A DNA stretch of 64,000 nucleotides from Serratia liquefaciens ATCC 27592 (GCF_000422085.1 NC_021741.1:4898001-4962000); one strand, 5' to 3'. Shown: positions 19,368 through 31,161, counted from the first letter of the stretch. Numbers and translations: made by a program. The notes: generated from the sequence alone by a model not told the origin.

Positions 19368-20783
19368 AAGCGACAAATATTCCTTTGCCGCGACCTGCCA
19401 GCCAAAATCCACGCTCATGGCGTGGCGCTGGACGTGACGCCAATGCTTCGGCCTGCTCCACAGCACCATGGCGCGCCGAATGGCGTTGCCCAGTGCGGTG
19501 GCGTCACAATCATCAAACACAAATCCGCTGGCGCTGCCGTCGGCCAGATTCTCCAACGCACAGTCCACCACCGTGTCCGCCAACCCCCCGGTGCGGCGCA
19601 CCAGTGGCAGCGTGCCATATTTCAAGCCATAGAGTTGAGTCAGCCCGCAGGGTTCAAAGCGGCTCGGCACCATGATCACATCGGCCCCGCCGATAATGCG
19701 GTGCGAGAAAGCTTCGTGATAACCAATCTGTACGCCAACCTGCTCCGGATAGTCGGCGGCAGCGGCGAGAAACGCCTGTTGCAGCACCGCATCGCCGGCC
19801 CCCAGCAGCGCCAGTTGGCCGCCCTGCTCCAGCAGTGCCGGCAGGGCTTCCAGCACCAGATCCAGCCCTTTCTGACTGGTCAGGCGGCTCACTACCGCAA
19901 ACACCGGCAGCGACTCATCCACCTTCAGGCCCATGGCTTTTTGCAGGTGCAGCTTGTTCTTGACCTTGTTCTTCAGATCGTCAGCGTCGTAACGGGCGGT
20001 CAGCCGCGGATCGTGGGACGGGTCCCAAATTTTGTCATCTACGCCGTTAAGAATGCCGCTCAAGCGCCCCTGATGCTGGCGTTCCTGCAGCAGCCCCTCC
20101 ATGCCATAGCCAAACTCCGGCCGGGTGATTTCGCGCGCGTAGGTCGGGCTGACGGCGGTGATATGGTCGGCGTAGTACAACCCCGCCTTCAGGAATGACA
20201 TCTGGCCGTAAAACTCCAGGCCATAGACGTTGTAGAACGAAGGCGGTAACCACAGCTCTGCCACGTGATGGGCGGAGAACAGCCCCTGATAGGCCAGGTT
20301 ATGCACGGTGAAGATGGATCGCGCCGGATGACCATTGGCGGCCAGATAGGCACAGGCCAGCCCCGCATGCCAGTCATGGGCATGCACTATCTGCGGGCGC
20401 CAATAACGATCCAGCCCTTTGGCCAGCTCGCAGGCCATCCAGCCCAGCAGGGCAAAGCGCCGGTGGTTGTCGGAATAGGCATTCATTGATTGGTCGTGAT
20501 ACGGGCTACCCGGTCGCTCGTACAGCCAGGGGGCATCAATCAGGTAAATGCCCACGCCGTGGTAGGTGCCGTAACGCAAGCCGACCCGGCCGGCGAAAGA
20601 ATCGATTTCTGCCACCAGAACCGAGTCCGGTATGCCATTACGCACGTCAGGAAAAGCGGGCAATAACACCCGAACATCGCCGCCCTCGGCGATCTGAGCC
20701 GCCGGTAATGCGCCAACCACGTCTGCGAGCCCGCCGGTTTTCAACAGGGGGAACATTTCAGAACATACGTGTAAAACCTGCAT
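19350..20783 (-). CDS. glgA: Glycogen synthase
   Basis: The protein is 477 residues from ATG at 20783 ([20 protein letters not shown]), with AGGAG six bases upstream. It is a GT5 enzyme that extends alpha-1,4 chains from ADP-glucose. The N-terminal K-T-G-G-L motif binds ADP-glucose (about 15-19). [25 protein letters not shown] and the E-x7-E motif region in [20 protein letters not shown] (about 370-389) are present. Length equals E. coli GlgA, but the last five residues lie within an ERIC repeat. The gap to glgC is 127 bp, larger than the other cluster gaps. Confidence 0.97.
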   Translation of the reverse strand: MQVLHVCSEMFPLLKTGGLADVVGALPAAQIAEGGDVRVLLPAFPDVRNGIPDSVLVAEIDSFAGRVGLRYGTYHGVGIYLIDAPWLYERPGSPYHDQSMNAYSDNHRRFALLGWMACELAKGLDRYWRPQIVHAHDWHAGLACAYLAANGHPARSIFTVHNLAYQGLFSAHHVAELWLPPSFYNVYGLEFYGQMSFLKAGLYYADHITAVSPTYAREITRPEFGYGMEGLLQERQHQGRLSGILNGVDDKIWDPSHDPRLTARYDADDLKNKVKNKLHLQKAMGLKVDESLPVFAVVSRLTSQKGLDLVLEALPALLEQGGQLALLGAGDAVLQQAFLAAAADYPEQVGVQIGYHEAFSHRIIGGADVIMVPSRFEPCGLTQLYGLKYGTLPLVRRTGGLADTVVDCALENLADGSASGFVFDDCDATALGNAIRRAMVLWSRPKHWRHVQRHAMSVDFGWQVAAKEYLSLYSRHI

Positions 20784-20910
20784 TATCACTCCTGAGAATC
20801 GGCAAAATTACTCTGGAAAAGCAGGCTTGCCGCTGTTGTTAACCCCGCGTTGTGCAAGCCATCAGTCCGTTTATATGGCGGCAGGCTATCGTTCTGCCGA
20901 CTACCTTAAC

Positions 20911-22188
20911 TCACAACTTTGACAACATTTCGCGCGTAACCAGCACAATGCCACCTTCCGAGCGATAAAAGCGTTTGCTGTCCTCGTCGGCGTTTTCGCC
21001 AATCACCATGCCCTCGGGAATATGGCAGGCACGGTCGATAATGCAGCGCCGCAGACGGCAGGAACGGCCGACGTTAACGTCCGGCAGCAATACGGTAGAG
21101 TCGATGGTGCAGAACGAGTTCACCCGCACCCGCGGGAATAGCACCGAATGCACCACCACCGAACCGGAGACGATGCAACCGCCGGACACCAGCGAGTTCA
21201 TGGTCATACCGTGGCTACCGGAACGATCCTGTACGAATTTGGCTGGCGGCAGCGGTTCCATATGAGTGCGGATCGGCCAGGCACGGTCATACATATCCAG
21301 CTCTGGTGTCACCGAAGCCAGATCGAGGTTGGCGCGCCAGTAGGCCTCGAGCGTACCCACATCACGCCAGTACGGCGGCAGATCGGGGTTGGAGGTCACG
21401 CAGGACAGCGTGAACGGGTGCGCCCAAGCCGCTTTCTGGGCGGTGATTTTCGGGATCAGATCCTTGCCGAAATCGTGGGTGGAGCCCGGCGTCGACATGT
21501 CCTCTTCCAGCAACTGGAACAGGTAGTCAGCGTTAAAGATGTAGATCCCCATGCTGGCCAGCGACATATCCGGGTTGCCCGGCATCGGCGGCGGGTTGCT
21601 GGGTTTTTCCAGGAATTCGAGGATCAGATCGTTTTCGTCCACTTCCATCACGCCGAACTCGCTGGCTTCCTCACGGGGTACCGGCAAGCAGGCAACGGTG
21701 CATTGCGCGCCCTTCTCCACGTGATCGATCAGCATGCGCGAGTAATCCATCTTGTAGATGTGATCGCCCGCCAGGATCACCACATATTCGGCGTCGTAAC
21801 GGCGAATGATATCCAGGTTCTGGTACACCGCATCCGCCGTGCCCTTGTACCAGTGCTCGGTACTGAGGCGTTGCTGGGCCGGCAACAGATCGACAAACTC
21901 GTTCATCTCTTCGTTGAGGAACGACCAACCGCGCTGGATATGCTGCACCAGAGTATGGGACTGGTATTGGGTGATCACGCCGATGCGGCGGATGCCCGAA
22001 TTCAGACAGTTCGACAGGGCAAAATCGATAATGCGGAATTTACCGCCAAAGTGGACGGCCGGCTTGGCCCGGGTTGAGGTTAAATCTTTCAAACGCGAAC
22101 CGCGGCCACCGGCCAGGATCAGGGCGACGGACTTAATCGGCAGTTGGCGTGCCAACATCAGGGGGTCTTTATTTTCAAACCTAACCAT
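20911..22188 (-). CDS. glgC: Glucose-1-phosphate adenylyltransferase
   Basis: A 425-residue ADP-glucose pyrophosphorylase, the regulated first step of glycogen synthesis. The N-terminal nucleotidyltransferase motif [20 protein letters not shown] (about 23-42) includes the lysine of the fructose-1,6-bisphosphate activator site. [13 protein letters not shown] and the C-terminal left-handed beta-helix repeats (about 310-410) are present. The ATG follows AAAAGGAG. It lies 12 bp after the glgX stop, so the two are co-transcribed. Confidence 0.97.
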   Translation of the reverse strand: MVRFENKDPLMLARQLPIKSVALILAGGRGSRLKDLTSTRAKPAVHFGGKFRIIDFALSNCLNSGIRRIGVITQYQSHTLVQHIQRGWSFLNEEMNEFVDLLPAQQRLSTEHWYKGTADAVYQNLDIIRRYDAEYVVILAGDHIYKMDYSRMLIDHVEKGAQCTVACLPVPREEASEFGVMEVDENDLILEFLEKPSNPPPMPGNPDMSLASMGIYIFNADYLFQLLEEDMSTPGSTHDFGKDLIPKITAQKAAWAHPFTLSCVTSNPDLPPYWRDVGTLEAYWRANLDLASVTPELDMYDRAWPIRTHMEPLPPAKFVQDRSGSHGMTMNSLVSGGCIVSGSVVVHSVLFPRVRVNSFCTIDSTVLLPDVNVGRSCRLRRCIIDRACHIPEGMVIGENADEDSKRFYRSEGGIVLVTREMLSKL

Positions 22189-22200
22189 AGCTGACTCCTT

Positions 22201-24186
22201 TTATTTTTTCTTTACCAGCACGCAAATCGAGTGCGCAGCCTGGTGCCAGGCGGGTAAAACCGCCCGCGAATCTTCCTGAGTAAAGGGAGCGACAAGCTGC
22301 CAATCGCCGACGGGCAACGTCATCTCCACCGCCTGCTGCGTGGCGTTCACGACCACCAGCCAGCGTTGCGACAGACAGATCTGCAAACGCAGTTCACCCT
22401 GCTCCCACTCTTGCGCGTCGAGGGGTTGCCCCTGCGCGTTCAGCCACTGCACGCTGCCGTCACCCTCCTGCCACCAGCGGTCTTGCTGCAAGGCAGGGAT
22501 TTGTTGGCGTAAACGGATCAGTGCTGCGGTGTAATCGGTGAGAGCGTCATCTGCCGTGGCCCAGTCGAGCCAGGTGATAGCGTTGTCCTGACAATAGGCA
22601 TTGTTGTTGCCCTGCTGGCTGTGTCCATGCTCGTCGCCGGCCAGCAGCATCGGCGTCCCCTGGGACAGCAACAACGTGGCGAGCAGCGCTCGTCGGCTGG
22701 CCCTGCGGCGTTGCAAAATGGCATCGTCGGCAATCGGGCCTTCAACACCGTGGTTATTGCTAAAGTTACGATCACTGCCGTCACGGTTACCTTCACCGTT
22801 CAGTTGGTTGTGCTTGCGGTTAAAACTGACCAAGTCCTGCAGGGTGAACCCGTCATGAGCGGTCAGCATGTTGATGCTGGCGTACGGCGCACGCCCGCGT
22901 TGGTTAAACAGATCACTGGAAGCGGCGAAACGTTGGGCGAACTGCCCCAACGATATGCCGTCCTGCAGCCAGAAACGACGGATATCGTCCCGGTAATGGT
23001 CGTTCCACTCGGCGAAGCGCCCCGGGAATTGGCCCACCTGGTAACCGCCAGGCCCGATATCCCACGGCTCGGCGATCAGCTTGCAGCGAGAAAGCAGGTC
23101 GTCCGCCAGTATCGCCTGAAACAACGGCGCATCGCGGTCGAACGCAGGCGTACGGCCAAGTACGCTGCCCAGATCGAAGCGGAAGCCATCAACGTGGCAT
23201 TCGCCCACCCAAAAACGCAGACAGTCCATCACCCAGGCCACGCCCTGTGGCTGATCCAATCGCAGCGTGTTACCGCAGCCGGTATCGTTCATGTAGTCGC
23301 CGTCGGGGGTGAGCCAGTAATAGCCCGGGTTATCGATACCGCGCAGCGACAACGTCGGCCCATCGGTATCCAGCTCGGCGCTGTGGTTGAACACCACGTC
23401 GAGGATCACCTCAATACCGGCCTTATGCAGCGCTTTCACCGCATCGCGAAACTCGCGCAGCGGCGTCGTATCAGTGCGCAGGCTGGAATAACGGTTATCC
23501 GGCGCAAAGGGCGCAAGTACGTTGTAGCCCCAGTAATTAATCAGTCCGAGCCGCTGCAGACGCGGTTCAGAACTGTGCTGCTGCACCGGCAACAACTCCA
23601 GCGCAGTGATGCCGAGCCGCTTGAAATAGGCAATCATCACCGGGTGACCGAGCGCGGCGAAGCTACCGCGCAACACCGGTGGGATCTCCGGATGCTGCAA
23701 GGTCAGGCCGCGCACATGCGCTTCGTAGATCACCGTTTTGCCCCAGGGCGTAGCCGGCGGGCGGTCATCCTGCCAATCGTAAGCTTCGTCAATCACCACA
23801 CACTTGGGCATCAGTTCGGCGCTGTCATGCTGATCCGGCCGGTCATAGCCGCCATGCAGGTAAGGATCATCTGCAACCGGTCCCTCTACCGCGCGCGCGG
23901 CGGGATCTAACAGCAGTTTGTTGGGGTTAAAACGCAACCCCTGCGCAGGATCAAACGGACCATGCACCCGGAAACCGTAACGCTGCCCCGGTTTACCGCC
24001 CGGCAGGTAGCCGTGCCAGATATCACCGCTGCGCGCCGTCAGTGGCAGCCGAACCTCCTGCTGCTGCTCGTCAAACAGGCACAGCTCCACCCCCGTGGCT
24101 CGGGCGGAATAGAGGCTAAAGTTGATGCCGTTACCGTCATAGCGCGCCCCGAGAGGCGCGGCGATGCCGGGCGTCAGCTCAGTCAT
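22201..24186 (-). CDS. glgX: Glycogen debranching enzyme
   Basis: A 661-residue GH13 isoamylase-type enzyme (E. coli 657) that removes branches left by GlgP. It has an N-terminal CBM48 domain (about 10-100) and a catalytic barrel with [14 protein letters not shown] (nucleophile aspartate), [14 protein letters not shown] (acid/base glutamate) and [13 protein letters not shown] (third acid). The start codon overlaps the glgB stop (ATGA), indicating translational coupling. Confidence 0.97.
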   Translation of the reverse strand: MTELTPGIAAPLGARYDGNGINFSLYSARATGVELCLFDEQQQEVRLPLTARSGDIWHGYLPGGKPGQRYGFRVHGPFDPAQGLRFNPNKLLLDPAARAVEGPVADDPYLHGGYDRPDQHDSAELMPKCVVIDEAYDWQDDRPPATPWGKTVIYEAHVRGLTLQHPEIPPVLRGSFAALGHPVMIAYFKRLGITALELLPVQQHSSEPRLQRLGLINYWGYNVLAPFAPDNRYSSLRTDTTPLREFRDAVKALHKAGIEVILDVVFNHSAELDTDGPTLSLRGIDNPGYYWLTPDGDYMNDTGCGNTLRLDQPQGVAWVMDCLRFWVGECHVDGFRFDLGSVLGRTPAFDRDAPLFQAILADDLLSRCKLIAEPWDIGPGGYQVGQFPGRFAEWNDHYRDDIRRFWLQDGISLGQFAQRFAASSDLFNQRGRAPYASINMLTAHDGFTLQDLVSFNRKHNQLNGEGNRDGSDRNFSNNHGVEGPIADDAILQRRRASRRALLATLLLSQGTPMLLAGDEHGHSQQGNNNAYCQDNAITWLDWATADDALTDYTAALIRLRQQIPALQQDRWWQEGDGSVQWLNAQGQPLDAQEWEQGELRLQICLSQRWLVVVNATQQAVEMTLPVGDWQLVAPFTQEDSRAVLPAWHQAAHSICVLVKKK

Positions 24187-26369
24187 TGCGCCTCCCGCAG
24201 CAGGTAGATGGTCGCCAATGGCGGTACGGTCACGCTGATCGAATGCTCGCGGCCGTGGTTGCCTATCGGTTCAGACACCACGCGGCCCTGATTGCCGGTA
24301 TTGCTGCCGTGATAATGATGCGAGTCGGTATTGAGGATTTCCCGGTATTCGCCGGCACGCGAAATGCCGATGCGATAATGATGGCGCGGTACCGGAGTGA
24401 AGTTGCTGACGGCAATCAGCTCATTACCCTGCGAATCGTAACGGGCAAAGGCGAACACCGAGTTGTCGTGGTCGTCCACCACCAGCCACTCAAAGCCGTC
24501 AGGGCGATAGTCGCGCTCATACAACGGCGCCTGCTGTTGATAGCAATGGTTGAGATCGCGCACCAGCCGTTGCACGCCGTGGTGCCAGCCGTCCAACCCT
24601 TCCAGCAGGTGCCAGTCGAGGCTGCTGTCGAAGTTCCATTCGCGCCCCTGGGCAAATTCGCAGCCCATAAACAGCAGCTTCTTGCCCGGATGCGCCCACA
24701 TAAAGCCGTAGTAGGCGCGCAGGTTGGCAAACTTCTGCCAGGCATCGCCGGGCATGCGGTCGAGCACCGATTTCTTGCCATGCACCACTTCGTCATGGGA
24801 AATCGGCAGCACAAAGTTCTCGGTGTAGGCGTACAACATGCCGAAAGTCATCTGATTGTGATGATATTTACGGTGCACCGGGTCGCATTTCATGTAGTTA
24901 AGCGTGTCGTGCATCCACCCCAGGTTCCATTTGTAATGGAACCCCAGGCCATTGGATTCCGGCGGCAGCGTCACGCCTGGGTAATCGGTGGATTCTTCCG
25001 CCAGCGTCACCGCGCCGGGGCGCTCCTTGCCGACGGTGTGGTTGGTATAACGCAGGAAGGCGATGGCCTCCAGATTCTCGTTACCGCCGTAGTAATTCGG
25101 CACCCATTCGCCGTCAGCGCGGCTGTAATCACGGTAGATCATCGAGGCTACCGCATCGACGCGCAGCGCATCTATGCCATAACGCTCCAGCCAGTAAAGG
25201 GCATTACCTGCCAGATAATTACGCACCTCGTTGCGGCCATAGTTATAGATCAGGGTATTCCAGTCCTGATGAAAGCCTTCGCGCGGATCGGCGTATTCAT
25301 ACAGCGCGGTGCCGTCGAAGTTCGCCAGGCCATAGGCGTCGCTGGGAAAATGCCCCGGCACCCAGTCGAGGATCACGTTAATGCCGGCCCGATGCGCCGC
25401 AGCCACAAACGCCTTAAAGTCAGCCGGAGTGCCGAAACGTCGGGTCGGCGCGTACAGACCTAGAGGCTGATAACCCCAACTGCCGTCAAACGGGTGCTCG
25501 TTAATCGGCAGCAGCTCGATATGGGTGAATCCCATGTCCTTGACGTAATCAATCAGCTGCACGGCCAGTTCGCCGTAGCTGAGCCAGAAATTATCGTCGG
25601 TGTGGCGGCGCCACGAGCCAAGATGCACTTCGTAGATAGAAATCGGGCGGTCAAAATCATTGGCCCGCTGACGTTGCGGGGTGTTTTCTACCACCTCAGG
25701 CAACGGAGTGACCAACGACGCGGTGTCCGGTCGCATCTGCGCTTCAAATGCGTAAGGATCGGCCTTGAGCTGGGTGTTGCCGTAGCAGTCGATGATTTCA
25801 TATTTGTACAACTGCCCGGCCTTCACGCCCGGCAGAAACAGCTCCCAAATGCCATTTTCACGACGCAGGCGCATCGGATGGCGGCGTCCGTCCCAAAAGT
25901 TGAATTCCCCCACCACCGAGACTCGCTGGGCGTTGGGTGCCCAAACGGCAAAACTGACGCCTTCGACGTCATCGAGCGTGGCGAGATGAGCGCCCAAACG
26001 TTCATAAGGACGCAAATGGGTCCCTTCAGCCAACAGCCAACTGTCAATATCCTGCAGCAGGGTGCCGAAGCGGTAGGGATCGTCGACGATCTGTTGGTGA
26101 TCGTGCCAGCGCACATCAAACTGATAGCGGAACGGCGTTTTACGGCGCGGCACCGTGGCGCTGAAAAAACCCCGCTCATCATCACAGTTCAGCTGCACCA
26201 ATCGGCGGCCGGTTTGCTGATCCCGCAGCCAGACTTCGCTGGCGTCAGGCAACAGCGCACGCACCTGCAGGCCGTTATCGACCGCATGCATGCCAAGCAG
26301 GGAAAAAGGATCGGCAGAGTTGCCGGAGAAAAGCTGATCAATCACGTCACGATCGGGAAGTACAGGCAT
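24183..26369 (-). CDS. glgB: 1,4-alpha-glucan branching enzyme
   Basis: A 728-residue GH13 branching enzyme, identical in length to E. coli GlgB. The N-terminal domain (1-110) precedes a CBM48 domain (about 125-215) and the barrel. Catalytic motifs are [20 protein letters not shown] (nucleophile), [13 protein letters not shown] (acid/base) and [14 protein letters not shown]. It is the first gene of glgBXCAP, so the promoter should lie in 26370-26600. Here asd is on the same strand upstream, as in E. coli. Confidence 0.97.
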   Translation of the reverse strand: MPVLPDRDVIDQLFSGNSADPFSLLGMHAVDNGLQVRALLPDASEVWLRDQQTGRRLVQLNCDDERGFFSATVPRRKTPFRYQFDVRWHDHQQIVDDPYRFGTLLQDIDSWLLAEGTHLRPYERLGAHLATLDDVEGVSFAVWAPNAQRVSVVGEFNFWDGRRHPMRLRRENGIWELFLPGVKAGQLYKYEIIDCYGNTQLKADPYAFEAQMRPDTASLVTPLPEVVENTPQRQRANDFDRPISIYEVHLGSWRRHTDDNFWLSYGELAVQLIDYVKDMGFTHIELLPINEHPFDGSWGYQPLGLYAPTRRFGTPADFKAFVAAAHRAGINVILDWVPGHFPSDAYGLANFDGTALYEYADPREGFHQDWNTLIYNYGRNEVRNYLAGNALYWLERYGIDALRVDAVASMIYRDYSRADGEWVPNYYGGNENLEAIAFLRYTNHTVGKERPGAVTLAEESTDYPGVTLPPESNGLGFHYKWNLGWMHDTLNYMKCDPVHRKYHHNQMTFGMLYAYTENFVLPISHDEVVHGKKSVLDRMPGDAWQKFANLRAYYGFMWAHPGKKLLFMGCEFAQGREWNFDSSLDWHLLEGLDGWHHGVQRLVRDLNHCYQQQAPLYERDYRPDGFEWLVVDDHDNSVFAFARYDSQGNELIAVSNFTPVPRHHYRIGISRAGEYREILNTDSHHYHGSNTGNQGRVVSEPIGNHGREHSISVTVPPLATIYLLREAQ

Positions 26370-26865
26370 AGTCTTCTTCCTAAGATTAAGAGCATGATTT
26401 ATAAGAGGCCACGCAGCCCATCGCCTTTCAGGTTACAGCGGCGTTGGCTGTACCTTGAGATCCACAGGGCGTAACGCTTAATCCATAGCCGTTTTGGTTA
26501 TCATGCAATTCATTCGGTTTCTAAAGCGTGATTACAGTCGGTTATTGATCAATTTTCACCCTACCGACCCGAATACCGCTCTTTATGCTTATTTTTGGTG
26601 CTGGCGAAAATTTATCCGCCAGCCCTTTAAGCATAGCTAATGTCAGTTAAAAACATTGCCGCATTACCAGGAAAAAGCTTCATTAAGAAAACTGCCAGCC
26701 TGACAGCGTCTTTGCGCTGCTGCCCGCATGGTGGAGTGCCGATGGCTTGTGTGCTTTCTCCCCTTTGCAGCGACTTAGTCCATAGCGCGCCGAAACGGAG
26801 AAAAAGGAAGAAAATAAGGCTTTTGAGGGCTGAAAGAGCTCAGCCCTCGGGAAGTACAGTTCAGG
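26370..26865. promoter_or_regulatory. glgB upstream region with ERIC remnant
   Basis: A 496-bp interval between asd and glgB. It contains an ERIC-like remnant at about 26413-26470 (CCCATCGCCTTTCAGGTTAC followed by AGCGGCGTTGGCTG, ending at CACAGGG) and the asd terminator (26825-26848). The AT-rich centre (26480-26640) probably carries the glg promoter, but no operator is recognised. A plus-strand open frame here is not convincing. Confidence 0.5.
26825..26848 (-). terminator. asd terminator
   Basis: GAGGGCTGA (26825-26833) pairs with TCAGCCCTC (26840-26848). Read on the minus strand it follows the asd stop by about 17 bases and is succeeded by AAAAGCCTTATTTTC, a weak U-tract. Confidence 0.7.
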
Positions 26866-27969
26866 TTACAGCAGGATACGCAGCATGCGGCGCAGCGGTT
26901 CAGCCGCACCCCACAGCAACTGGTCACCCACGGTGAACGCAGACAGGTATTCCGGCCCCATATTCAGCTTACGCAGACGACCGACTGGCGTATTCAGCGT
27001 CCCGGTAACCGCAGCCGGCGTCAGTTCACGCATGGTCAGTTCACGGTCGTTCGGGATCACCCGCACCCAATCATTGTGGGTCGCCAGCATCTGCTCGATT
27101 TCCGGCAGCGAAACGTCTTTTTTCAGTTTCAGGGTGAATGCCTGGCTATGGCAACGCAACGCGCCAACGCGCACGCACAGGCCATCAACCGGGATCACGC
27201 TGCTGCTGTTGAGGATTTTGTTGGTTTCCGCCTGGCCTTTCCACTCTTCGCGGCTCTGGCCGTTATCGAGCTGCTTGTCGATCCACGGGATCAGGCTGCC
27301 GGCCAGCGGCACGCCAAAGTTATCGGTTGGCAGTTTGCCGCTGCGGGTGGCCGCAGTGACTTTACGTTCGATGTCCAAAATGGCCGATGCCGGATCCTGC
27401 AGCTCTTTCGCCACGTCTGCGTGCAGCATGCCCATTTGAGTCAACAGCTCACGCATGTGGCGCGCGCCGCCGCCGGAAGCGGCCTGATAGGTCGCAACGG
27501 ATGCCCACTCGACGAGGTTGTTGGCGAACAGGCCGCCCAGCGACATCAGCATCAGGCTAACGGTGCAGTTGCCGCCGACAAAGGTCTTGATGCCTTTGTC
27601 CAGGCCCTGCTGAATCACGTCGCGGTTGACCGGGTCCAGAATGATAATCGCGTCATCCTGCATGCGCAGTGAAGAAGCGGCATCAATCCAGTAGCCTTGC
27701 CAACCGGTTTCACGCAGCTTCGGGTAAATTTCGTTGGTATAATCGCCGCCCTGGCAGGTAATAATGATGTCGAGCGCGCTCAGCGCATCAACATCGTAAG
27801 CATCTTGCAGCGTGCCCTGCTGGCCGCCGAATGCCGGCGCCGCAGAACCGTGCTGCGAAGTGGAGAAAAAGACCGGGCGAATGGCGTCGAAATCGCGCTC
27901 TTCCGTCATGCGTTGCATGAGTACGGAGCCGACCATTCCGCGCCAACCGATGAAACCAACGTTTTTCAT
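26866..27969 (-). CDS. asd: Aspartate-semialdehyde dehydrogenase
   Basis: The protein is 367 residues from [20 protein letters not shown], identical in length to E. coli Asd; a longer upstream frame exists but lacks homology. It makes aspartate semialdehyde for lysine/diaminopimelate, threonine and methionine. It has an NADP-binding [10 protein letters not shown] (about 8-17), the active-site cysteine in [10 protein letters not shown] (about 135) and the conserved RCHSQAF histidine (about 274). Transcribed alone, with its own terminator. Confidence 0.97.
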   Translation of the reverse strand: MKNVGFIGWRGMVGSVLMQRMTEERDFDAIRPVFFSTSQHGSAAPAFGGQQGTLQDAYDVDALSALDIIITCQGGDYTNEIYPKLRETGWQGYWIDAASSLRMQDDAIIILDPVNRDVIQQGLDKGIKTFVGGNCTVSLMLMSLGGLFANNLVEWASVATYQAASGGGARHMRELLTQMGMLHADVAKELQDPASAILDIERKVTAATRSGKLPTDNFGVPLAGSLIPWIDKQLDNGQSREEWKGQAETNKILNSSSVIPVDGLCVRVGALRCHSQAFTLKLKKDVSLPEIEQMLATHNDWVRVIPNDRELTMRELTPAAVTGTLNTPVGRLRKLNMGPEYLSAFTVGDQLLWGAAEPLRRMLRILL

Positions 27970-28095
27970 ATGACTGTCCTGCCTTGGAGGATGACTGCTA
28001 TAAGTTGTGTGCACTATCTCTCCACCTTACAAAATGTCAGCGCAGGCGCAAAGTGAATTTATTCGATAGCTGAACGATTCTCAGCAATCCTTCTT

Positions 28096-28119
28096 ATATA
28101 CCCCGTTGTCTTTCAAGCC
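28096..28119. repeat. ERIC-like terminal fragment
   Basis: TATATACCCCGTTGTCTTTC followed by AAGCC resembles the left ERIC terminus (TATACCCGTC..TTTCAAG). The rest of the element is missing. It lies between asd and yhgN starts, which are divergent. Confidence 0.4.
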
Positions 28120-28182
28120 ATCGGGGATGGGTTAGTGCGTGGGTCGGGATGGCCGACACGTTTTTCAGATGCAGAGGTAATG

Positions 28183-28776
28183 ATGACAGAGATGATTTCC
28201 GTCACGGTGTTGCTGTTTTTAATCATGGATCCGCTAGGCAACTTGCCGATTTTCATGTCGGTACTCAAACATCTGGAACCGCGCCGACGCCGGGTGGTGG
28301 TGATCCGCGAATTGCTGATCGCCCTGTTGTTAATGTTGATATTCCTGTTCGCCGGCGAGAAAATTCTGGCGTTCCTCAACCTGCGAACCGAAACCGTGTC
28401 CATTTCCGGCGGGATTATTTTGTTTCTGATCGCCATCAAAATGATTTTCCCTACGCAGGAGGGCAACAGCAGCGGGCTTTCCGCCGGGGAAGAACCCTTC
28501 CTGGTCCCGCTCGCCATCCCACTGGTCGCCGGGCCTTCGATTCTGGCGGCGCTGATGCTGCTCTCGCACCAGTATCCGAACCAGATTTCACATCTGGTAG
28601 TGGCGCTGCTGATTGCCTGGGGGATTTCTGCCGCTATTTTGCTGATGTCGGACTTGTTCCTGCGCCTGCTGGGCAGTAAAGGCGTGAGCGCGCTGGAAAG
28701 GCTGATGGGGCTGATTCTGGTGATGCTGTCGACCCAGATGTTCCTGGACGGCGTGCGGGCTTACATGAAGCTGTAG
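28183..28776 (+). CDS. yhgN: MarC-family integral membrane protein YhgN
   Basis: The protein is 197 residues from the second ATG of an ATGATG pair, following GAGG; length equals E. coli YhgN. It has six predicted membrane segments and the MarC-family signatures LIMDPLGNLPIFMSVLK (13-29) and FLVPLAIPLVAGPSILAALML (about 106-126). The family has no proven function; it was once wrongly linked to multiple antibiotic resistance. It is divergent from asd and convergent with gntK. Confidence 0.93.
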   Translation: MTEMISVTVLLFLIMDPLGNLPIFMSVLKHLEPRRRRVVVIRELLIALLLMLIFLFAGEKILAFLNLRTETVSISGGIILFLIAIKMIFPTQEGNSSGLSAGEEPFLVPLAIPLVAGPSILAALMLLSHQYPNQISHLVVALLIAWGISAAILLMSDLFLRLLGSKGVSALERLMGLILVMLSTQMFLDGVRAYMKL

Positions 28777-28824
28777 TGAATAAACGGGCGCCTGTGCGGC
28801 GCCGGCTAAGGGTGGCAGCCCGGA

Positions 28825-29352
28825 TTACTGGGCTGCAACATGCCGAATATAGGCAAGAGTATCGGCGACTACGCCATCCAGCGGCTGATCGATATCAATC
28901 GCCTGCACATCCGGCTCCTGCGCGCCCGGCTCTTCCAGGGTGGCAAATTGGGAAACCAGCATCTGCGGCTTGAAGAAATGCCCTTTGCGCTGCTTCAGGC
29001 GCTCTTCAATCACCGCCTTGTCACCCTTCAGATAGATGAAATGCAGGTTGCGGTTGCCTTCACGCAGACGGTCGCGATAGCTTTTTTTCAGCGCCGAACA
29101 CACCAGCAGAGAGACGTCATTGGTGCGTTCCATGGCAAAGATAGCGTCATTCAATGCGGCCAACCACGGGGCGCGATCGTTATCGTCCAGCGCATGCCCG
29201 GCGGCCATTTTGTTAATGTTGGCGCGCGGGTGCAGGTAGTCTCCGTCCAGCATCGCGGCATGAGCTTCATGGGCAACGGCGCTGGCGACGGCAGATTTTC
29301 CGCTGCCTGAAACGCCCATCAAAATAAATACGTGGTGCTGTGGATTACTCAT
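28825..29352 (-). CDS. gntK: Gluconokinase
   Basis: A 175-residue P-loop kinase that phosphorylates D-gluconate to 6-phosphogluconate for the Entner-Doudoroff and pentose phosphate routes. The P-loop GVSGSGKSAVA is at about 13-23, the substrate region LDGDYLHPRANINKM at about 35-49, and the ALKKSYRD segment is conserved. It lies 184 bp after gntT on the same strand, separated by an ERIC-derived hairpin. Control by GntR is expected. Confidence 0.96.
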   Translation of the reverse strand: MSNPQHHVFILMGVSGSGKSAVASAVAHEAHAAMLDGDYLHPRANINKMAAGHALDDNDRAPWLAALNDAIFAMERTNDVSLLVCSALKKSYRDRLREGNRNLHFIYLKGDKAVIEERLKQRKGHFFKPQMLVSQFATLEEPGAQEPDVQAIDIDQPLDGVVADTLAYIRHVAAQ

Positions 29353-29475
29353 AATGTCATGCCCTTACGGAGTCAGATGTACGTTCTGGCAACGGGATAC
29401 GCCGCCTGCGCCATCAAATGCGCCCCAAACTCAAAAGAATGTCCGACACCCCCACGGGGTGCCGGATAACCTCGC

Positions 29476-29536
29476 TATTCCCTTTGCATTTCAAGTGGCA
29501 GTCAACGCTGCGCCAACCTGAAAAACGACAGGAATA
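29476..29536. repeat. Internally deleted ERIC-like element after gntT
   Basis: TATTCCCTTTGCATTTCAAG at the left and CCTGAAAAACGACAGGAATA at the right resemble the two ERIC termini joined without the core. The 61-bp unit ends immediately before the gntT stop codon and can fold as a hairpin in the gntT-gntK mRNA. Confidence 0.55.
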
Positions 29537-30853
29537 TTAGACCACCGTCGCCAGCAGCAAACACCCTACCAGGCCGCAGACGGAAATGATGGTTTCCAGC
29601 ACCGACCAGGACTTGATGGTTTCCATGATACTCAGGTTGAAATACTCCTTGAACAGCCAGAACCCCGGATCGTTGACGTGAGAGAAAATCACGCTGCCTG
29701 AACCGACCGCGATCACCATCAGCTCCGGGCTGACGCCGGTAGTGGCGATCAACGGGGCCACGATGCCGCCGGCGGTGATCGCCGCCACGGTAGCGGAACC
29801 CAGCGCCAGACGCAGCGCAGCCGCAATCGACCAGGCCATCAGAATAGGTGAGACGTTGCTGCCTTCCATCAGGGCGGCAATGTATTTCTCCACGCCGCTG
29901 TCGACCAGTACCTGCTTGAACGCACCGCCACCGCCGATGATCAACAGCATCATGGCGATAATTTTGATGGAGTCGGTGATGGTACCCATCACTTCATCCA
30001 TAGTACGGCCGCGGTTCAAGCCAAAGGTGAAGATAGCGATCAGTACCGCAATCAACGTCGCCATCACCGGATCGCCGAAGAACTCGGCAAAGCGCAGCAG
30101 GCTATGGCCCTTCGGCAGCACCATTTCCGCTACCGCACGCAGCGCCATCAGGATCACCGGCACCAACGAGGTGGCAACGCTGATGCCAAAGCTTGGCATT
30201 TCTTCTTCGGTGAAGATTTTTGGGTTATACAGGCCTTCAGGAACCGGCTTGTCGATGCCTTTCAGGAAACGGGCAAAGACAGGACCGGCCAGGATCACCG
30301 TCGGAATGGCCAGCAGCGTGCCGTACAGCAGGGTTTTACCCATATCGGCATGGAAGATGGTGGCGATCGCCGTTGGGCCAGGGTGCGGCGGCAGGAAACC
30401 GTGGGTCACCGACAGCGCAGCCGCCATCGGCACGCCGACATACAGCAGCGGCACGCGTGCAGACGCGGCGATACTGAAGACCAGCGGCAGCAGCAGCACG
30501 AAGCCAACTTCATAGAACAGTGCAAAACCGACGGTAAAACCAGTCAGTACCACCGCCCATTGAATGTATTTTTGACCGAACTTCTCGATAAGCGTAGTGG
30601 CGATGCGCTGGGCGCCGCCGCAGTCCGCCAGCAGCTTGCCCAGCATGGCGCCGAAGCCCATGATCAGCGCCAGGCTGCCCAGGGTGCCGCCCACGCCGGC
30701 CTTGATGGAGCCGATCACTTTATCGACTGGCATACCCTGAGCGATACCCACCGCCAGAGCAACCAGAACCAGAGAGATAAAGCCGTTCAGCTTAAAGCGG
30801 ATCATCAGCAGCAACAGCAGCGCGACGCCGCCTGCAACAATCACTAATGGCAT
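29537..30853 (-). CDS. gntT: High-affinity gluconate:H+ symporter GntT
   Basis: A 438-residue GntP-family permease with about 12-14 membrane segments. Long blocks match E. coli GntT: SIKAGVGGTLGSLALIMGFG (about 48-67), THGFLPPHPGPTAIATIF (about 151-168) and GSGSVIFSHVNDPGFWLFKE. It is closer to GntT than to GntU, even though in E. coli gntU, not gntT, sits beside gntK. It imports gluconate for GntK. The long leader contains a perfect palindromic GntR operator. Confidence 0.95.
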   Translation of the reverse strand: MPLVIVAGGVALLLLLMIRFKLNGFISLVLVALAVGIAQGMPVDKVIGSIKAGVGGTLGSLALIMGFGAMLGKLLADCGGAQRIATTLIEKFGQKYIQWAVVLTGFTVGFALFYEVGFVLLLPLVFSIAASARVPLLYVGVPMAAALSVTHGFLPPHPGPTAIATIFHADMGKTLLYGTLLAIPTVILAGPVFARFLKGIDKPVPEGLYNPKIFTEEEMPSFGISVATSLVPVILMALRAVAEMVLPKGHSLLRFAEFFGDPVMATLIAVLIAIFTFGLNRGRTMDEVMGTITDSIKIIAMMLLIIGGGGAFKQVLVDSGVEKYIAALMEGSNVSPILMAWSIAAALRLALGSATVAAITAGGIVAPLIATTGVSPELMVIAVGSGSVIFSHVNDPGFWLFKEYFNLSIMETIKSWSVLETIISVCGLVGCLLLATVV

Positions 30854-31030
30854 AATTTTTCTCCAACCTTTTTATCGCAGACTCTCTTTACGATAGGCCG
30901 TAAAGCGCGCGTTTGTTGTATTTTTAGGCTCTTCCCGGTGTTAGAAGACGAGCTGTAGGTGGTGCTGAGTCAAGGGTTCTATTTCTCCCTGTAGCGACCC
31001 TATCGCGCCGCCACAAGGTCATTGACCTCG

Positions 31031-31060
31031 TTGTTACCGGTATCATGATACCGGTAACAA
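31031..31060. promoter_or_regulatory. GntR operator: perfect 30-bp palindrome
   Basis: TTGTTACCGGTATCA is followed directly by TGATACCGGTAACAA, an exact 15+15 bp palindrome. Each half contains a near match to the GntR site core (TGTTACCGGTAACA-like). It lies about 180 bp upstream of gntT and 160 bp downstream of gntR, fitting GntR repression of gntTK. Confidence 0.75.
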
Positions 31061-31161
31061 CAGCAGTGTCGGAACCGGGTAACGGGCTAAAATTCGCGTT
31101 CTGGGATAGAGATCAAACTTATGGGGGTAACACGCGGTGGGCTTACAGATGAATAGCAAAA

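Noticed and set aside
26640..26936. 98-codon plus-strand open frame upstream of glgB
   Set aside because: It overlaps the asd terminator and the end of asd on the other strand, is basic and low in structure, and lacks a good ribosome-binding site.
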